NCBI GenBank assembly: GCA_937921485.1 | Contig: CAKZSV010000008.1 | Location: 1 to 64,000, forward strand | Direction: 5' to 3' | From: an uncultured bacterium | GTDB lineage: Bacteria > Spirochaetota > UBA4802 > JAGODF01 | DNA: 64,000 bases | In this document: piece after piece, positions 32,976 to 41,244 of the stretch | Layout: each line of letters starts with the position of its first letter | Numbering within the stretch: position 1 is the stretch's first letter | Program-made: the position numbers and the translations under genes | Notes under the pieces: generated by a model | Told to the model about the DNA's origin: nothing | The model's database searches: none | Seen by the model: the letters and a program-made list of their open reading frames with translations, nothing else

Positions 32976-33018
32976 TTGACATATCTTTATATACTACTAA
33001 TATGACCTAATTGGTAGT
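32976..33018 (+). promoter_or_regulatory. Promoter with overlapping inverted repeat
   Basis: TTGACA at 32976-32981, 16 bases, TAATAT at 32998-33003. An inverted repeat ACTACTAA (32993-33000) / TTGGTAGT (33011-33018), 7 of 8 paired, covers the -10 element. The transcript would have a 200-base leader before the Rrf2 gene at 33216. Confidence 0.42.
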
Positions 33019-33215
33019 AATAAAGATGAGTTGCAATTCAGTAACAGCGAAAAATTACATATGGAATAAACACATAATGATATACGACCTTTAATCTGAC
33101 ATATGTCCGCTTGTACAACAGCCTTTAAAGCGTGAGCACGGATGTGATGTTGCAATTCATACGTAGTGTGTTTTGGTGAAAATTGGACTAAATTGATACC
33201 ATGTTGAAGGAGAAT

Positions 33216-33656
33216 ATGAAATTTTCTACTCGAAGCAGATACGGCGTCAGGATGATGTATGAATTGGCGATTCATTATGGCGAGGGCCCAGTGATACTGA
33301 AGGACATTGCACAGCGACAAAATATATCGGGAAAGTACCTTTCAAAGATCGTGATTTTGCTTAAGGGCGCGCACCTGGTCAGATCATCGCGGGGTTTAAA
33401 CGGTGGATACATCCTGGCGCGCGATCCCTCGAAGATTACGCTCCGGGATATTATCGAGACACTGGAGGGGGGCATTACGCTGGTGGAGTGTGTGAATAAC
33501 GGGAAAATATGCAAACGGTCGGGGGATTGCCCCACGAGGGAAATCTGGTGCGGGCTGAACAAATTGATTGCAGGATACCTAGACAGCATCACCCTCAGGG
33601 ATCTGGCCAAAAAAAGAGTCCACGGCGATGAATTATTAAAAACTGTAATTAGTTGA
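33216..33656 (+). CDS. Rrf2-family regulator with three-cysteine cluster site
   Basis: 146 residues from ATG 33216, with AAGGAG four bases upstream. It has the Rrf2 winged helix (MKFSTRSRYGVRMMYELAIHY, QRQNISGKYLSKIVILL, RGLNGGYILARDP). Cysteines CVNNGKICKRSGDC near residues 92-105 are the usual [2Fe-2S] ligands of IscR/NsrR-type sensors, so it probably senses iron-sulfur, redox or NO status. Target genes are not evident; the next operon downstream is metal efflux. Confidence 0.87.
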   Translation: MKFSTRSRYGVRMMYELAIHYGEGPVILKDIAQRQNISGKYLSKIVILLKGAHLVRSSRGLNGGYILARDPSKITLRDIIETLEGGITLVECVNNGKICKRSGDCPTREIWCGLNKLIAGYLDSITLRDLAKKRVHGDELLKTVIS

Positions 33657-33692
33657 AAAGAGGGAATGAGTATGGATGACCTGCAGTAATAT

Positions 33693-33718
33693 AGTACATC
33701 CCCCCGGGGTGATGTACT
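33693..33718. promoter_or_regulatory. G/C-tract palindrome upstream of the cus-like operon
   Basis: AGTACATC (33693-33700), CCCCCGGGGT, GATGTACT (33711-33718): exact 8-bp arms around a C-run/G-run core. This layout resembles operators of CsoR/RcnR-type copper or nickel repressors. It lies 90 bases before the TolC-like gene at 33808. No T-run follows, so it is not a good terminator. No CsoR gene is in the window. Confidence 0.45.
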
Positions 33719-33807
33719 GTATCTATTATCGGAATGTCGGATTTAATCTTACCTATGTCGCACGAAAAAGACCATCAAATCGATATTGTGATTTATAGGG
33801 AGATGCT

Positions 33808-35052
33808 ATGAAGCGAACATTCTATGCAATTCTTACTATTGCGCTCCTTGCTACGTCTCTGGATGCCATTACCCTGGATGATCTCCAGCGGACTGCTGTG
33901 ATGGAAAACCCGCGCCTGCGTGCCATGGCTGCAGAGGTGAAAATGGCGAAACTCCGTGCGAGCTCCAAATCCTCGCCTGAGGAGCCGAAGCTCAAACTTT
34001 CACTTAACAATCTCTCCGTGGACAATCCATCCCTTACAAGCGAGGATATGACATCTCTTGAGATAGGCATTTTTCAGATGTTGACGCTGTGGGGGAAGAT
34101 AGGGCTTCGGGAACGGATCTTGCTTGCGCAACATCGCCTTACGATAGAGCGCTTCCGGCAGGAAAAGATCGAAATTCTTCACCGTGTCCGCTCCAGTGCT
34201 TACAATCTGCAATACCTCATGTCATTTAGGCTGTTGCTGGATGATATTAAAAAGCAGTTGAAACTTGTCATCTCGAGCGGGGTGATGGCGAGCAAGGTTG
34301 GCACGGGAAGCCTCTCCGCCGTGATCAAGGCGAATGTCGAGTATGCTATGATCGACGAGGAGATTTTAAAGCTGGATCAGCAGATGCGCGAGGAGCGGAA
34401 GACTCTGCACTACCTCGTCGGTAAGGATTTCGGCGATAATGTCGATCTTCAGCCGGAACCTAATTTCTTGGAGCCTGACGCAGTAGAGGTAAAGCGTATT
34501 GCCGCTGTGTCGAATCCGGAACTGGCCGCTGCTCGGATAACCCGCGAGATCGCCGAAAGTGAGCTTTTGCTTAAAAAACGCGAGTATTTCCCTGATGTTG
34601 AACTCGGATTTTCCTACATGTACCGGAAAAACTCTGTGGACATGCGACGCTCCGACATGGTTTCGGCCATGGCTACCATAAGCGTGCCGGTCTGGTTCTG
34701 GAAAAAGAATATGCCTATGGTCGACGAGATGTTCGCTCGTGACGCTGCCGCAATGGACCTGGTGCGCGACAAGTCGAACGAGATTGAGGCGCGGGCCGAC
34801 ATCATCATTGGTCAGATAAAGCGCACTAAAGAACTATTTCATCTCTACAGAGGAAGAATCATCCCGCAGACGGAACTCTCTCTTGAGACATCCATTGCGC
34901 GATATCGGACTGGTTCGGGAGAATTTATGTCCGTCATTGACGGAGTGAGAATGCTTCTGCGTTTTAAAAAGGAGCTCCTCATGGCCGAGAAAGAGTACCG
35001 CATGTCGTACTCGGAGCTGCATGCCCTCATGGGCCGGGAGGTGCTGCCATGA
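33808..35052 (+). CDS. TolC-family outer-membrane channel (CusC-like)
   Basis: 414 residues with a signal peptide (FYAILTIALLATSLDA). OEP-type helices: LDDLQRTAVMENPRLRAMAAEVKMAKL near the N terminus, then ELAAARITREIAESELLLKKREYFPDVELGFSYMYR in the second repeat. It is the first gene of the efflux operon and overlaps the adaptor gene by four bases (ATGA). Together with that adaptor and the broken pump it would have made a tripartite Cu/Ag-type exporter. Confidence 0.87.
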   Translation: MKRTFYAILTIALLATSLDAITLDDLQRTAVMENPRLRAMAAEVKMAKLRASSKSSPEEPKLKLSLNNLSVDNPSLTSEDMTSLEIGIFQMLTLWGKIGLRERILLAQHRLTIERFRQEKIEILHRVRSSAYNLQYLMSFRLLLDDIKKQLKLVISSGVMASKVGTGSLSAVIKANVEYAMIDEEILKLDQQMREERKTLHYLVGKDFGDNVDLQPEPNFLEPDAVEVKRIAAVSNPELAAARITREIAESELLLKKREYFPDVELGFSYMYRKNSVDMRRSDMVSAMATISVPVWFWKKNMPMVDEMFARDAAAMDLVRDKSNEIEARADIIIGQIKRTKELFHLYRGRIIPQTELSLETSIARYRTGSGEFMSVIDGVRMLLRFKKELLMAEKEYRMSYSELHALMGREVLP

Positions 35053-36323
35053 AGAAAGGCAGGCGAGGTATCGTCATCGTGACCGCCCTCATCGTGCTGG
35101 GCGCGTCGGGCTTTTATATCATCCCCCATCTTTTCCATTCACACGGCGGGAGCGCGATGTACACGTGCCCCATGCACCCGCAGATTGTCCAGGACCGCCC
35201 GGGGGACTGCCCCATATGCGGCATGCGCCTGGTGCCCATGCGCAAGGAGGAGAAGAAGGGGGGCGATAAACATGGCCCCGGAGTAGAGGGACTTTCCTCC
35301 GTGAATATAGGCCCGGATATGCAGGCGAGGCTCGGAATCGCCTTCGAAAAGGCCGTTATGCGAAACATCGTGAAGGAGATCCGCACCACGGCGCGCATAC
35401 TCCCCGACGAGACGCGCCAGTTTAAAGTGAGCGTAAAAGTGAATGGATGGGTGGAGAAGCTTTTCGTGAATCAGACGGGGCAGTACGTACGACGTGGTGC
35501 ACCCTTGTTGTTGCTCTACAGTCCAGAGTTGTTATCGGCGCAGCAGGAATATCTCTCAGCGCTGAAGGCAGCGCGGAAGCTTTCGGATGGGCAGAGCGGC
35601 GATGAACTCATCGCCAAAAGCGTGGAGGAGATTGTGCAGGCTGCGAGAGAACGGCTCCGTCTCTTCGATATCTCAGACGGCCAGGTAGCTCGCATCGAAA
35701 AAACGGGACGTGTTGAGCGTGCGCTTATCATTCATTCGCCATCGTCGGGTTTTGTGCTGGAGAAGAACGTGTTTCCCGGCCAGAAGGTGATGATGAACGA
35801 AGTGCTCATGACCATCATTGACCTTACGCGCGTCTGGGGTGAGTCCGATATTTTCGAAAACGACATTCCTTACATTAAAACCGGCATGCCCGTGGAGGTG
35901 ACGCTTCCAAATTGGCCAGGTAAGGTGTTCCGCGGCAGGATTAGTTTTCTGGAACCAGTGCTCAATCCCGAGACGCGGGCTCTCAAGGCGCGCCTGGAAA
36001 TTTCCAACGGAGACCTGTCGCTGAGGCCCAACATGTTCGGCGACGCGAAGATCTCCGTGGCGCTGGGGAAACGCCTTGCCGTCTCCGAGGGCGCCGTGAT
36101 GCGCACTGGAATGAAGGACTATGTTTTTGTGAAGAAGAACGAGGATGGCGATATCGTCCCGGTGGAGGTGAAGCTCGGCGTGCGCACGGGCGACGGGTTC
36201 TTTGAAATAGTATCGGGGCTGAAAGGTGGCGAGATGGTTGTGTCTGCGGCAAATTTCCTTGTGGACTCAGAGTCATCGCTCAAGGCTGCATTGAGGTCAG
36301 CTTCTGAGGGGCATAAGCATTGA
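35049..36323 (+). CDS. RND periplasmic adaptor with heavy-metal-binding domain (CusB-like)
   Basis: 424 residues. One N-terminal membrane anchor (IVIVTALIVLGASGFYII), then a heavy-metal-binding domain YTCPMHPQIV...GDCPICGMRLVP (residues about 38-62) with paired CP motifs. The membrane-fusion core follows (VNGWVEKLFVNQTGQYVRRGAPLLLLYSPEL, then HSPSSGFVLEKNVFPGQKV). It connects pump and channel and captures Cu or Ag in the periplasm. It appears intact, in contrast to the pump gene downstream. Confidence 0.9.
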   Translation: MKKGRRGIVIVTALIVLGASGFYIIPHLFHSHGGSAMYTCPMHPQIVQDRPGDCPICGMRLVPMRKEEKKGGDKHGPGVEGLSSVNIGPDMQARLGIAFEKAVMRNIVKEIRTTARILPDETRQFKVSVKVNGWVEKLFVNQTGQYVRRGAPLLLLYSPELLSAQQEYLSALKAARKLSDGQSGDELIAKSVEEIVQAARERLRLFDISDGQVARIEKTGRVERALIIHSPSSGFVLEKNVFPGQKVMMNEVLMTIIDLTRVWGESDIFENDIPYIKTGMPVEVTLPNWPGKVFRGRISFLEPVLNPETRALKARLEISNGDLSLRPNMFGDAKISVALGKRLAVSEGAVMRTGMKDYVFVKKNEDGDIVPVEVKLGVRTGDGFFEIVSGLKGGEMVVSAANFLVDSESSLKAALRSASEGHKH

Positions 36324-36382
36324 GCGATAGTAGGAATGTGTAACGAGCGGGTGGGTACCAAATTATTTTATAATAGTTCAAT

Positions 36383-37270
36383 ATGATAAGAAGAATAATA
36401 GACTTCTCCGCTCACAACAGGATGCTCGTGGTGATACTCGTCGCCGCGGCGGTGGCGTACGCGATTTACGCTGTGCGTACCATTCCGCTAGACGCCATCC
36501 CTGACCTCTCGGACACTCAGGTGATCGTCTATTCGCGCTGGGACCGGAGTCCCGACATCATGGAAGACCAGGTCACGTATCCCATCGTGAGCGCGCTCCT
36601 GGGGACGCCCCGGGTGAAGGCGGTTCGCGGCTACAGCGACTTCGGTTTTTCCTTCGTTTACGTAATCTTCTCCGACGGCACCGACATCTACTGGGCGCGC
36701 AGCCGCGTGCTGGAATACCTTTCGAAAATACAGAGTTCTTTTCCCGCCGGAGTTAAAACCGAGATAGGCCCCGACGCCACGGGTGTTGGATGGGTCTACC
36801 AGTACGTCCTGGTGGATAAAAGCGGGAAGCTCGGCGCGGCGGAGCTCCGCAGTTTTCAGGACTGGAACCTGAAATACGCGCTCCAGGGCGTCCCCGGCGT
36901 GGCCGAGGTGGCCTCCGTGGGCGGCTTCGAGAAACAGTACCAGGTGACCGTGGACCCCAACCGCCTGCGTGCCTTCAATATGTCGATCACCGAGGTGATG
37001 GATGCGTTGAAGCATAACAATAACGAGGTCGGTGGGCGGCTCATCGAGTGGTCCGGCAAGGAGTACATGGTCCGCGCGAAGGGCTACGTGAAAAACCTCG
37101 ATGACCTAAGGAAGATTGTGGTGCGGCAGAAAGGCGGCACGCCGGTGCTCCTGGAGCACGTGAGTTCCGTGGCAGTGGGGCCGCAGATACGGCGCGGCGC
37201 TTATCTTCATGGTTCTCACCGTGCCGGTCTTTTTGAAACTCGGCTCCGAGTTCATGCCGCCGCTCAATGA
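36383..37270 (+). pseudogene. CusA-type RND pump, N-terminal fragment
   Basis: 295 codons. The first about 272 encode a normal CusA start: MIRRIIDFSAHNRMLVV, IPLDAIPDLSDTQVIVYSRWDRSPDIMEDQVTYPI, the PN1/PN2 porter domain, and VAVGPQIRRG. At 37190-37200 the reading frame jumps: the next bases encode a later part of the pump in another frame, and the fragment ends in 23 missense codons. About 265 residues, including helices 2-6, are missing between the two fragments. Confidence 0.88.
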
Positions 37271-38783
37271 GGGAACCGTGCTCTACATGCCCACCACGCT
37301 GCCTGGCATCTCGGTCACGGAGGCTCGCAAACTGCTCGTTCTTCAGGACCGCATTCTCAAGGGGTTCCGCGAGGTGCTCTCTGTTTTTGGTAAGGTGGGA
37401 CGTGCAGAGACTTCAACCGATCCGGCGCCATTTTCCATGGTGGAGACGACAATAGTCCTGCGGCCACAGTCAGAATGGCGAGAGAAACCGCGCTGGTATT
37501 CCTCCTGGGCGCCTGAGTTTCTGAAAAGCATCCTGCGCCATTTCTGGAACGATCGCATTTCCTTCGAGGAACTTATTGCTCTTATGGACCAAGCGTTACG
37601 ATTTCCCGGTGTGAGCAATGCCTGGACCATGCCCATAAAGGGGCGCATCGATATGCTCTCCACAGGGATCCGCACGCCGGTGGGGATCAAGGTCTTCGGC
37701 GCGGACCTGACCGTGATCCAGCGCATCGGCGGCGAGATTGAAAGCGCGCTCAGGAACGTGCCAGGGACCCGCAGCGTCTACGCCGAGCGCGTGGGCGGCG
37801 GCTACTACGTGGACATCGTTCCCCGTCGGGAGTCACTGGCGCGCTACGGTATCAGCATCGACGAGCTCCAGATGGTGGTGATGAGCGCGATCGGCGGCGA
37901 GACGGTCTCCACGACCATCGAGGGGCGCGAGCGCTATTCGATCAACGTGCGCTATCCGCGGGATTTCCGCACCGACATTGACGCCCTCTCCCGCGTCCTG
38001 GTTACGTCGAGCGGAGGCGCCCATGTGCCGCTCTCGCTCCTGGCAGACATCTCCCTGACCTACGGACCCTCGATGATCCGCGACGAGAATGGCCAGCTCG
38101 CGGGGTATGTATATGTGGACATCGAAGGGAGGGATGTGGGTTCCTACGTGGAAGAAGTCAAACAGCTTGTTAGCACCCATGTACGCCTTCCCGCTGGGTA
38201 TTTCCTTGCCTGGAGCGGACAGTACGAGAACATGGCGCGTGTCGCACAACGTCTCAAGATTGTGCTGCCCATCACCATCTTCCTGATTCTTATTCTGCTT
38301 TACATGAACACGAAGTCCGCCATGAAATCGTTCATCGTCCTCCTCGCTGTGCCCTTTTCGCTGGTGGGTGCGGTGTGGCTCCTGTACATTCTCGGCTACA
38401 ACATGTCCATCGCCGTCTGGGTAGGATTGATAGCCCTCATGGGTTTGGACGCAGAGACCGGCGTCTTCATGCTTCTCTTCCTGGATTTATCGTACAACGA
38501 CGCGAAACGGAATGGCCTGCTGCGCAACGATTTCGAGCTGAAGGAGGCCGTGATCCACGGCGCGGTGAAACGTATCCGCCCGAAGATCATGACCGTGGCC
38601 ACGGCGGCCATGGGGCTTTTACCCATCATGTGGTCTCTGGGCGCTGGCGCAGACGTTATGAAGCGCATCGCGGCCCCCATGATCGGCGGTCTTTTTTCAT
38701 CATTTGCGCTGGAGTTATTAGTCTACCCTGCTATTTATTATCTGTGGAAGCGAAGGGAACTGAAACTGGACTCATTTTACTAA
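37209..38783 (+). pseudogene. CusA-type RND pump, C-terminal fragment
   Basis: 524 codons that continue CusA from about residue 540: VFLKLGSEFMPPLNEGTVLYMPTTLPGISV, the second porter half (GIRTPVGIKVFGADL, GRERYSINVRYPRDFR), helices 8-12 with GLIALMGLDAETGVFMLLFLDL, and RIRPKIMTVATAAMGLLPIMWS. It cannot act alone. It is out of frame with the N-terminal fragment. Apart from the deletion the sequence shows no other damage, so the event is recent or is an assembly error. Confidence 0.88.
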
Positions 38784-38852
38784 GAAGAGTCAAAAAACGG
38801 AGGTTTGGCGATAATAGATGGTACTAATTAATTTTTTTAGGAGGGATAAAAA

Positions 38853-39329
38853 ATGAAGATTTATTTGACTGTTGCAATAACAGTACTGGTTTCGACGCTA
38901 TCGGTGTCGTACTGCAAAAAGGCGGACGATCACCAAGCCGGGCACATGATGGACACCGACACAACAAAGTCGTTGATGCTTGGTGACATTCAGGCGGTCT
39001 TCGACCTCATAGATCGCGTGCATCATGAGGGCATGATAGCACATATGGGCGCAAAACATGGCACAGCGGAGAAGTTCAGCCACTACGTGCTCCTCACCAT
39101 GATGAAGAAAGCAGAGCGCAAGCTCATCATGGACGCTGAAGTGATGTTTACATTGACGGGGCCAAACGGGAAATCTGTGGTAAAAAAGAGTCACGTGATG
39201 TCGGGCATGGGTATGCACCACTATGCTGTCGGATTTGACATGAAAGCAAAGGGTGACTATAAGATTAGCGCAGCAATCAAACTTGGGGGGAGAGAATTGA
39301 GCGCCAATGCGATTTTTACCATGAAGTGA
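38853..39329 (+). CDS. Met/His-rich exported protein of the copper-efflux operon
   Basis: 158 residues, with AGGAGG before ATG 38853. Signal sequence VAITVLVSTLSVSYC ends in a cysteine that may be lipidated (relaxed lipobox). The mature part has metal-binding-like H and M clusters (DHQAGHMMD, HHEGMIAHMGAKHG, SHVMSGMGMHH) and a beta-sandwich-like C-terminal half (AEVMFTLTGPNGKSVVKK, GDYKISAAIKLGGREL) reminiscent of YtkA-like copper proteins. It is likely a periplasmic Cu/Ag-binding component of the adjacent system. Confidence 0.68.
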   Translation: MKIYLTVAITVLVSTLSVSYCKKADDHQAGHMMDTDTTKSLMLGDIQAVFDLIDRVHHEGMIAHMGAKHGTAEKFSHYVLLTMMKKAERKLIMDAEVMFTLTGPNGKSVVKKSHVMSGMGMHHYAVGFDMKAKGDYKISAAIKLGGRELSANAIFTMK

Positions 39330-39541
39330 TGTATCACGCTATTTGGGTGGTCCATAATTTCGGCTTATTATTCTTGCTTGACTGAATGACATGCGTTATC
39401 ATTCGTTATCATTGCAATGATGGTTATTTGATCACAATAGTAAAGAAGCGAATACAAGCCACTTGAGAGTGAACCAACCGCATGAATCATACGAAACTTT
39501 ATTAATTTTTATAAGATATTTCAAAAGAATTAAAAAATTAC

Positions 39542-39592
39542 TTGACTTTATTGACTGATTATGTTATATTTATTTCGACTAATTAAATCAAG
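39542..39592 (+). promoter_or_regulatory. Promoter and operator-like site of the sulfur regulator gene
   Basis: TTGACT (39542-39547), 17 bases, TATATT (39565-39570). Immediately downstream, the 19 bases 39574-39592 (TTCGACTAATTAAATCAAG) match the perfect palindrome at 40995-41013 in 14 of 19 positions, suggesting autoregulation by the Rrf2 protein. Confidence 0.5.
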
Positions 39593-39604
39593 AAAGTAAA
39601 CAAT

Positions 39605-40015
39605 ATGTTATCGTTATCTACAAAGACAAAATATGGTATTTTAGCTATCGTTGAATTGGCTGAAAATTACGGTAAAGAAATGGTTCAAATAAGGGATATT
39701 GCCAAAAGAAGAAAAGTGCCGAAGAATTATCTTGAGCAGATACTAAACAGACTCACAAAACAGGGGATAGTTAAAAGTGCTCGTGGAAATAGAGGCGGAT
39801 ATGAACTCGGGAAAGATCCCGGGGAGTTGAAACTATTTGATATTATTGAATCGCTGGAGGGAAAAATGAAGCTGAAAGAAAACGCTGGCCTGCCAGCACT
39901 GCAGGTTTTGTTTGCGGCGGTTGAAGAGAGTATCAATAAAATACTTGATATTTCGATTTTGGAATTTTTGGAGCTGCAAAAAAAGCACGAAAATGATGTA
40001 ATATACTATATTTGA
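39605..40015 (+). CDS. Rrf2-family regulator of the sulfur cluster (CymR-like)
   Basis: 136 residues: MLSLSTKTKYGILAIVELAENYG, the recognition region IRDIAKRRKVPKNYLEQILNRL, and the wing ARGNRGGYELGKDP. It lacks the three cysteines of Fe-S Rrf2 members, as does CymR, the cysteine-metabolism repressor that works in complex with CysK. Here cysK is the very next gene (12 bases on), which strengthens that comparison. Two similar 19-bp palindromes flank the rrf2-cysK pair. Confidence 0.85.
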   Translation: MLSLSTKTKYGILAIVELAENYGKEMVQIRDIAKRRKVPKNYLEQILNRLTKQGIVKSARGNRGGYELGKDPGELKLFDIIESLEGKMKLKENAGLPALQVLFAAVEESINKILDISILEFLELQKKHENDVIYYI

Positions 40016-40026
40016 GGCTGTTTAGT

Positions 40027-40974
40027 ATGAACATTGCTCCTGATATAACAAAACTCATAGGGCATACACCTATGGTACGGTTGAATAATGTAATAGAATC
40101 GGGAAACAATATTATTGCGGCGAAGCTGGAATCCTTCAATCCTGCGGGATCGGTAAAAGAACGTGCTGCGATAAGTATGATTGAAGATGCCGAAAAAAGA
40201 GGTCTCCTCGTGCCCGGCGGAACAATCGTCGAAGCAACGAGCGGAAACACGGGAATCGCTCTTGCCTTTATTGCTGCTGTCCGTGGTTATAAGTGCATTA
40301 TTGTCATGCCCGATAGCATGAGTCTGGAACGGCGAAGAATTTTAAATGCCTTTGGAGCACAAGTCGTGTTTACCAATGCGCATGAAGGGATGAAGGGAGC
40401 AGTTGAGAAGGCCAAAGATTTGCAGTCAAAGATTGAAGGGTCTTTTCTGACAGAACAGTTTGATAATCCGGCCAATACTAAAGCGCATGAATTGACGACC
40501 GCAGAAGAAATTATCAAAGATACTGATGGCAAAGTGGATGTGGTTGTTGCGGGTGTTGGAACAGGCGGTACAATTACCGGCATCGGGAAAAGGCTGAAGC
40601 GTAATAATCCGTCAGTAAAAATTATTGCGGTTGAGCCTTCTTCTTCAGCAATTCTAAGTGGCGGGAAATCAGGTTCACACTGCATTCAGGGAATAGGTGC
40701 TGGTTTTAAACCTTCGATATTGGATATGTCGGTTGTCGATGAAGTAATCACCGTAAGCAATGAAGAAGCATATTCATGGACAAGGGATATCACTAAAAAG
40801 GAGGGTTTATTTGTTGGTATCTCATCAGGCGCAGCCACTTGTGGCGCAGCCAAGTATCTAAAAAAAGCAAAACCGAATAATTCAATTGTGGTAATAATTT
40901 TCCCTGACGCAGGCGAACGATATATAAGTGTTTCAAAACTGATGGATGATAAAGAGCATCAAAATTTAAGGTAG
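40027..40974 (+). CDS. cysK: Cysteine synthase (O-acetylserine sulfhydrylase)
   Basis: 315 residues from ATG 40027 with GAGG upstream. A PLP enzyme that makes cysteine from O-acetylserine and sulfide. Key motifs: LIGHTPMVRLN, the PLP lysine in NPAGSVKERAA, ATSGNTGIALAFIAA, the phosphate loop GVGTGGTITGIGKRL, and GISSGAA near the end. It is the first structural gene of the sulfur cluster. It may also serve as the regulatory partner of the CymR-like protein encoded upstream, by analogy with Bacillus. Confidence 0.93.
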   Translation: MNIAPDITKLIGHTPMVRLNNVIESGNNIIAAKLESFNPAGSVKERAAISMIEDAEKRGLLVPGGTIVEATSGNTGIALAFIAAVRGYKCIIVMPDSMSLERRRILNAFGAQVVFTNAHEGMKGAVEKAKDLQSKIEGSFLTEQFDNPANTKAHELTTAEEIIKDTDGKVDVVVAGVGTGGTITGIGKRLKRNNPSVKIIAVEPSSSAILSGGKSGSHCIQGIGAGFKPSILDMSVVDEVITVSNEEAYSWTRDITKKEGLFVGISSGAATCGAAKYLKKAKPNNSIVVIIFPDAGERYISVSKLMDDKEHQNLR

Positions 40975-40994
40975 CAATTTTTATATGAATTAAA

Positions 40995-41013
40995 CTTGAC
41001 TAATATAGTCAAG
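40995..41013. promoter_or_regulatory. 19-bp operator-like palindrome before the carrier gene
   Basis: CTTGACTA (40995-41002), ATA, TAGTCAAG (41006-41013): perfect 8-bp arms. It overlaps a plausible promoter (TTAAAC 40990-40995, 17 bases, GATAAT 41013-41018). The related site before rrf2 at 39574-39592 makes it a candidate Rrf2 operator controlling the hcyS-metY-sir run. Confidence 0.6.
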
Positions 41014-41031
41014 ATAATAAGGAATAAAGAT

Positions 41032-41244
41032 ATGAACCTCAAAATCAACGGTGAAGAAATAATCATCAAAAAAGATAATCTGACTATTTACGACATACTG
41101 TCTATCTGCAAAGTTGAAATGCCGGAAATGGTATCGGTCCAACTGAATGGTGCTTTTGTCGAACGCTTGGTTTTTGCTTCGACTGTCGTTTCTGATGGCG
41201 ATGAAATTGATTTTCTTTATTTTATGGGAGGGGGCGCTGAATGA
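41032..41244 (+). CDS. ThiS/MoaD-like sulfur carrier (HcyS-like)
   Basis: 70 residues from ATG 41032; AAGGA lies upstream and the open frame further left runs through the operator. The ubiquitin-like fold is clear (MNLKINGEEIIIKKDNLTIYDIL, VSVQLNGAFVERL, GDEIDFLYFMGGGAE). Carriers become active with a C-terminal Gly-Gly; here two residues (AE) follow, so processing is needed first. This matches HcyS-Ala of Wolinella, whose tail is removed by a JAMM protease; such a protease is encoded four genes on. It overlaps metY by four bases. Confidence 0.85.
   Translation: MNLKINGEEIIIKKDNLTIYDILSICKVEMPEMVSVQLNGAFVERLVFASTVVSDGDEIDFLYFMGGGAE

Larger units (their letters stand above)
32670..33215. other. 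Intergenic stretch holding a gene remnant and a regulatory region
   Basis: No complete gene. It contains the second copy of the dispersed repeat (32779-32880), a long perfect hairpin (32887-32936), a promoter (32976-33003) and an inverted repeat (32993-33018). The remaining 180 bases before the Rrf2 gene show nothing I can name. Confidence 0.6.

Noticed and set aside
33693..33718. Rho-independent terminator after the Fe-S Rrf2 gene
   Set aside because: No T-run follows the stem on the plus strand, and the C-run/G-run core with symmetrical arms fits an operator better.
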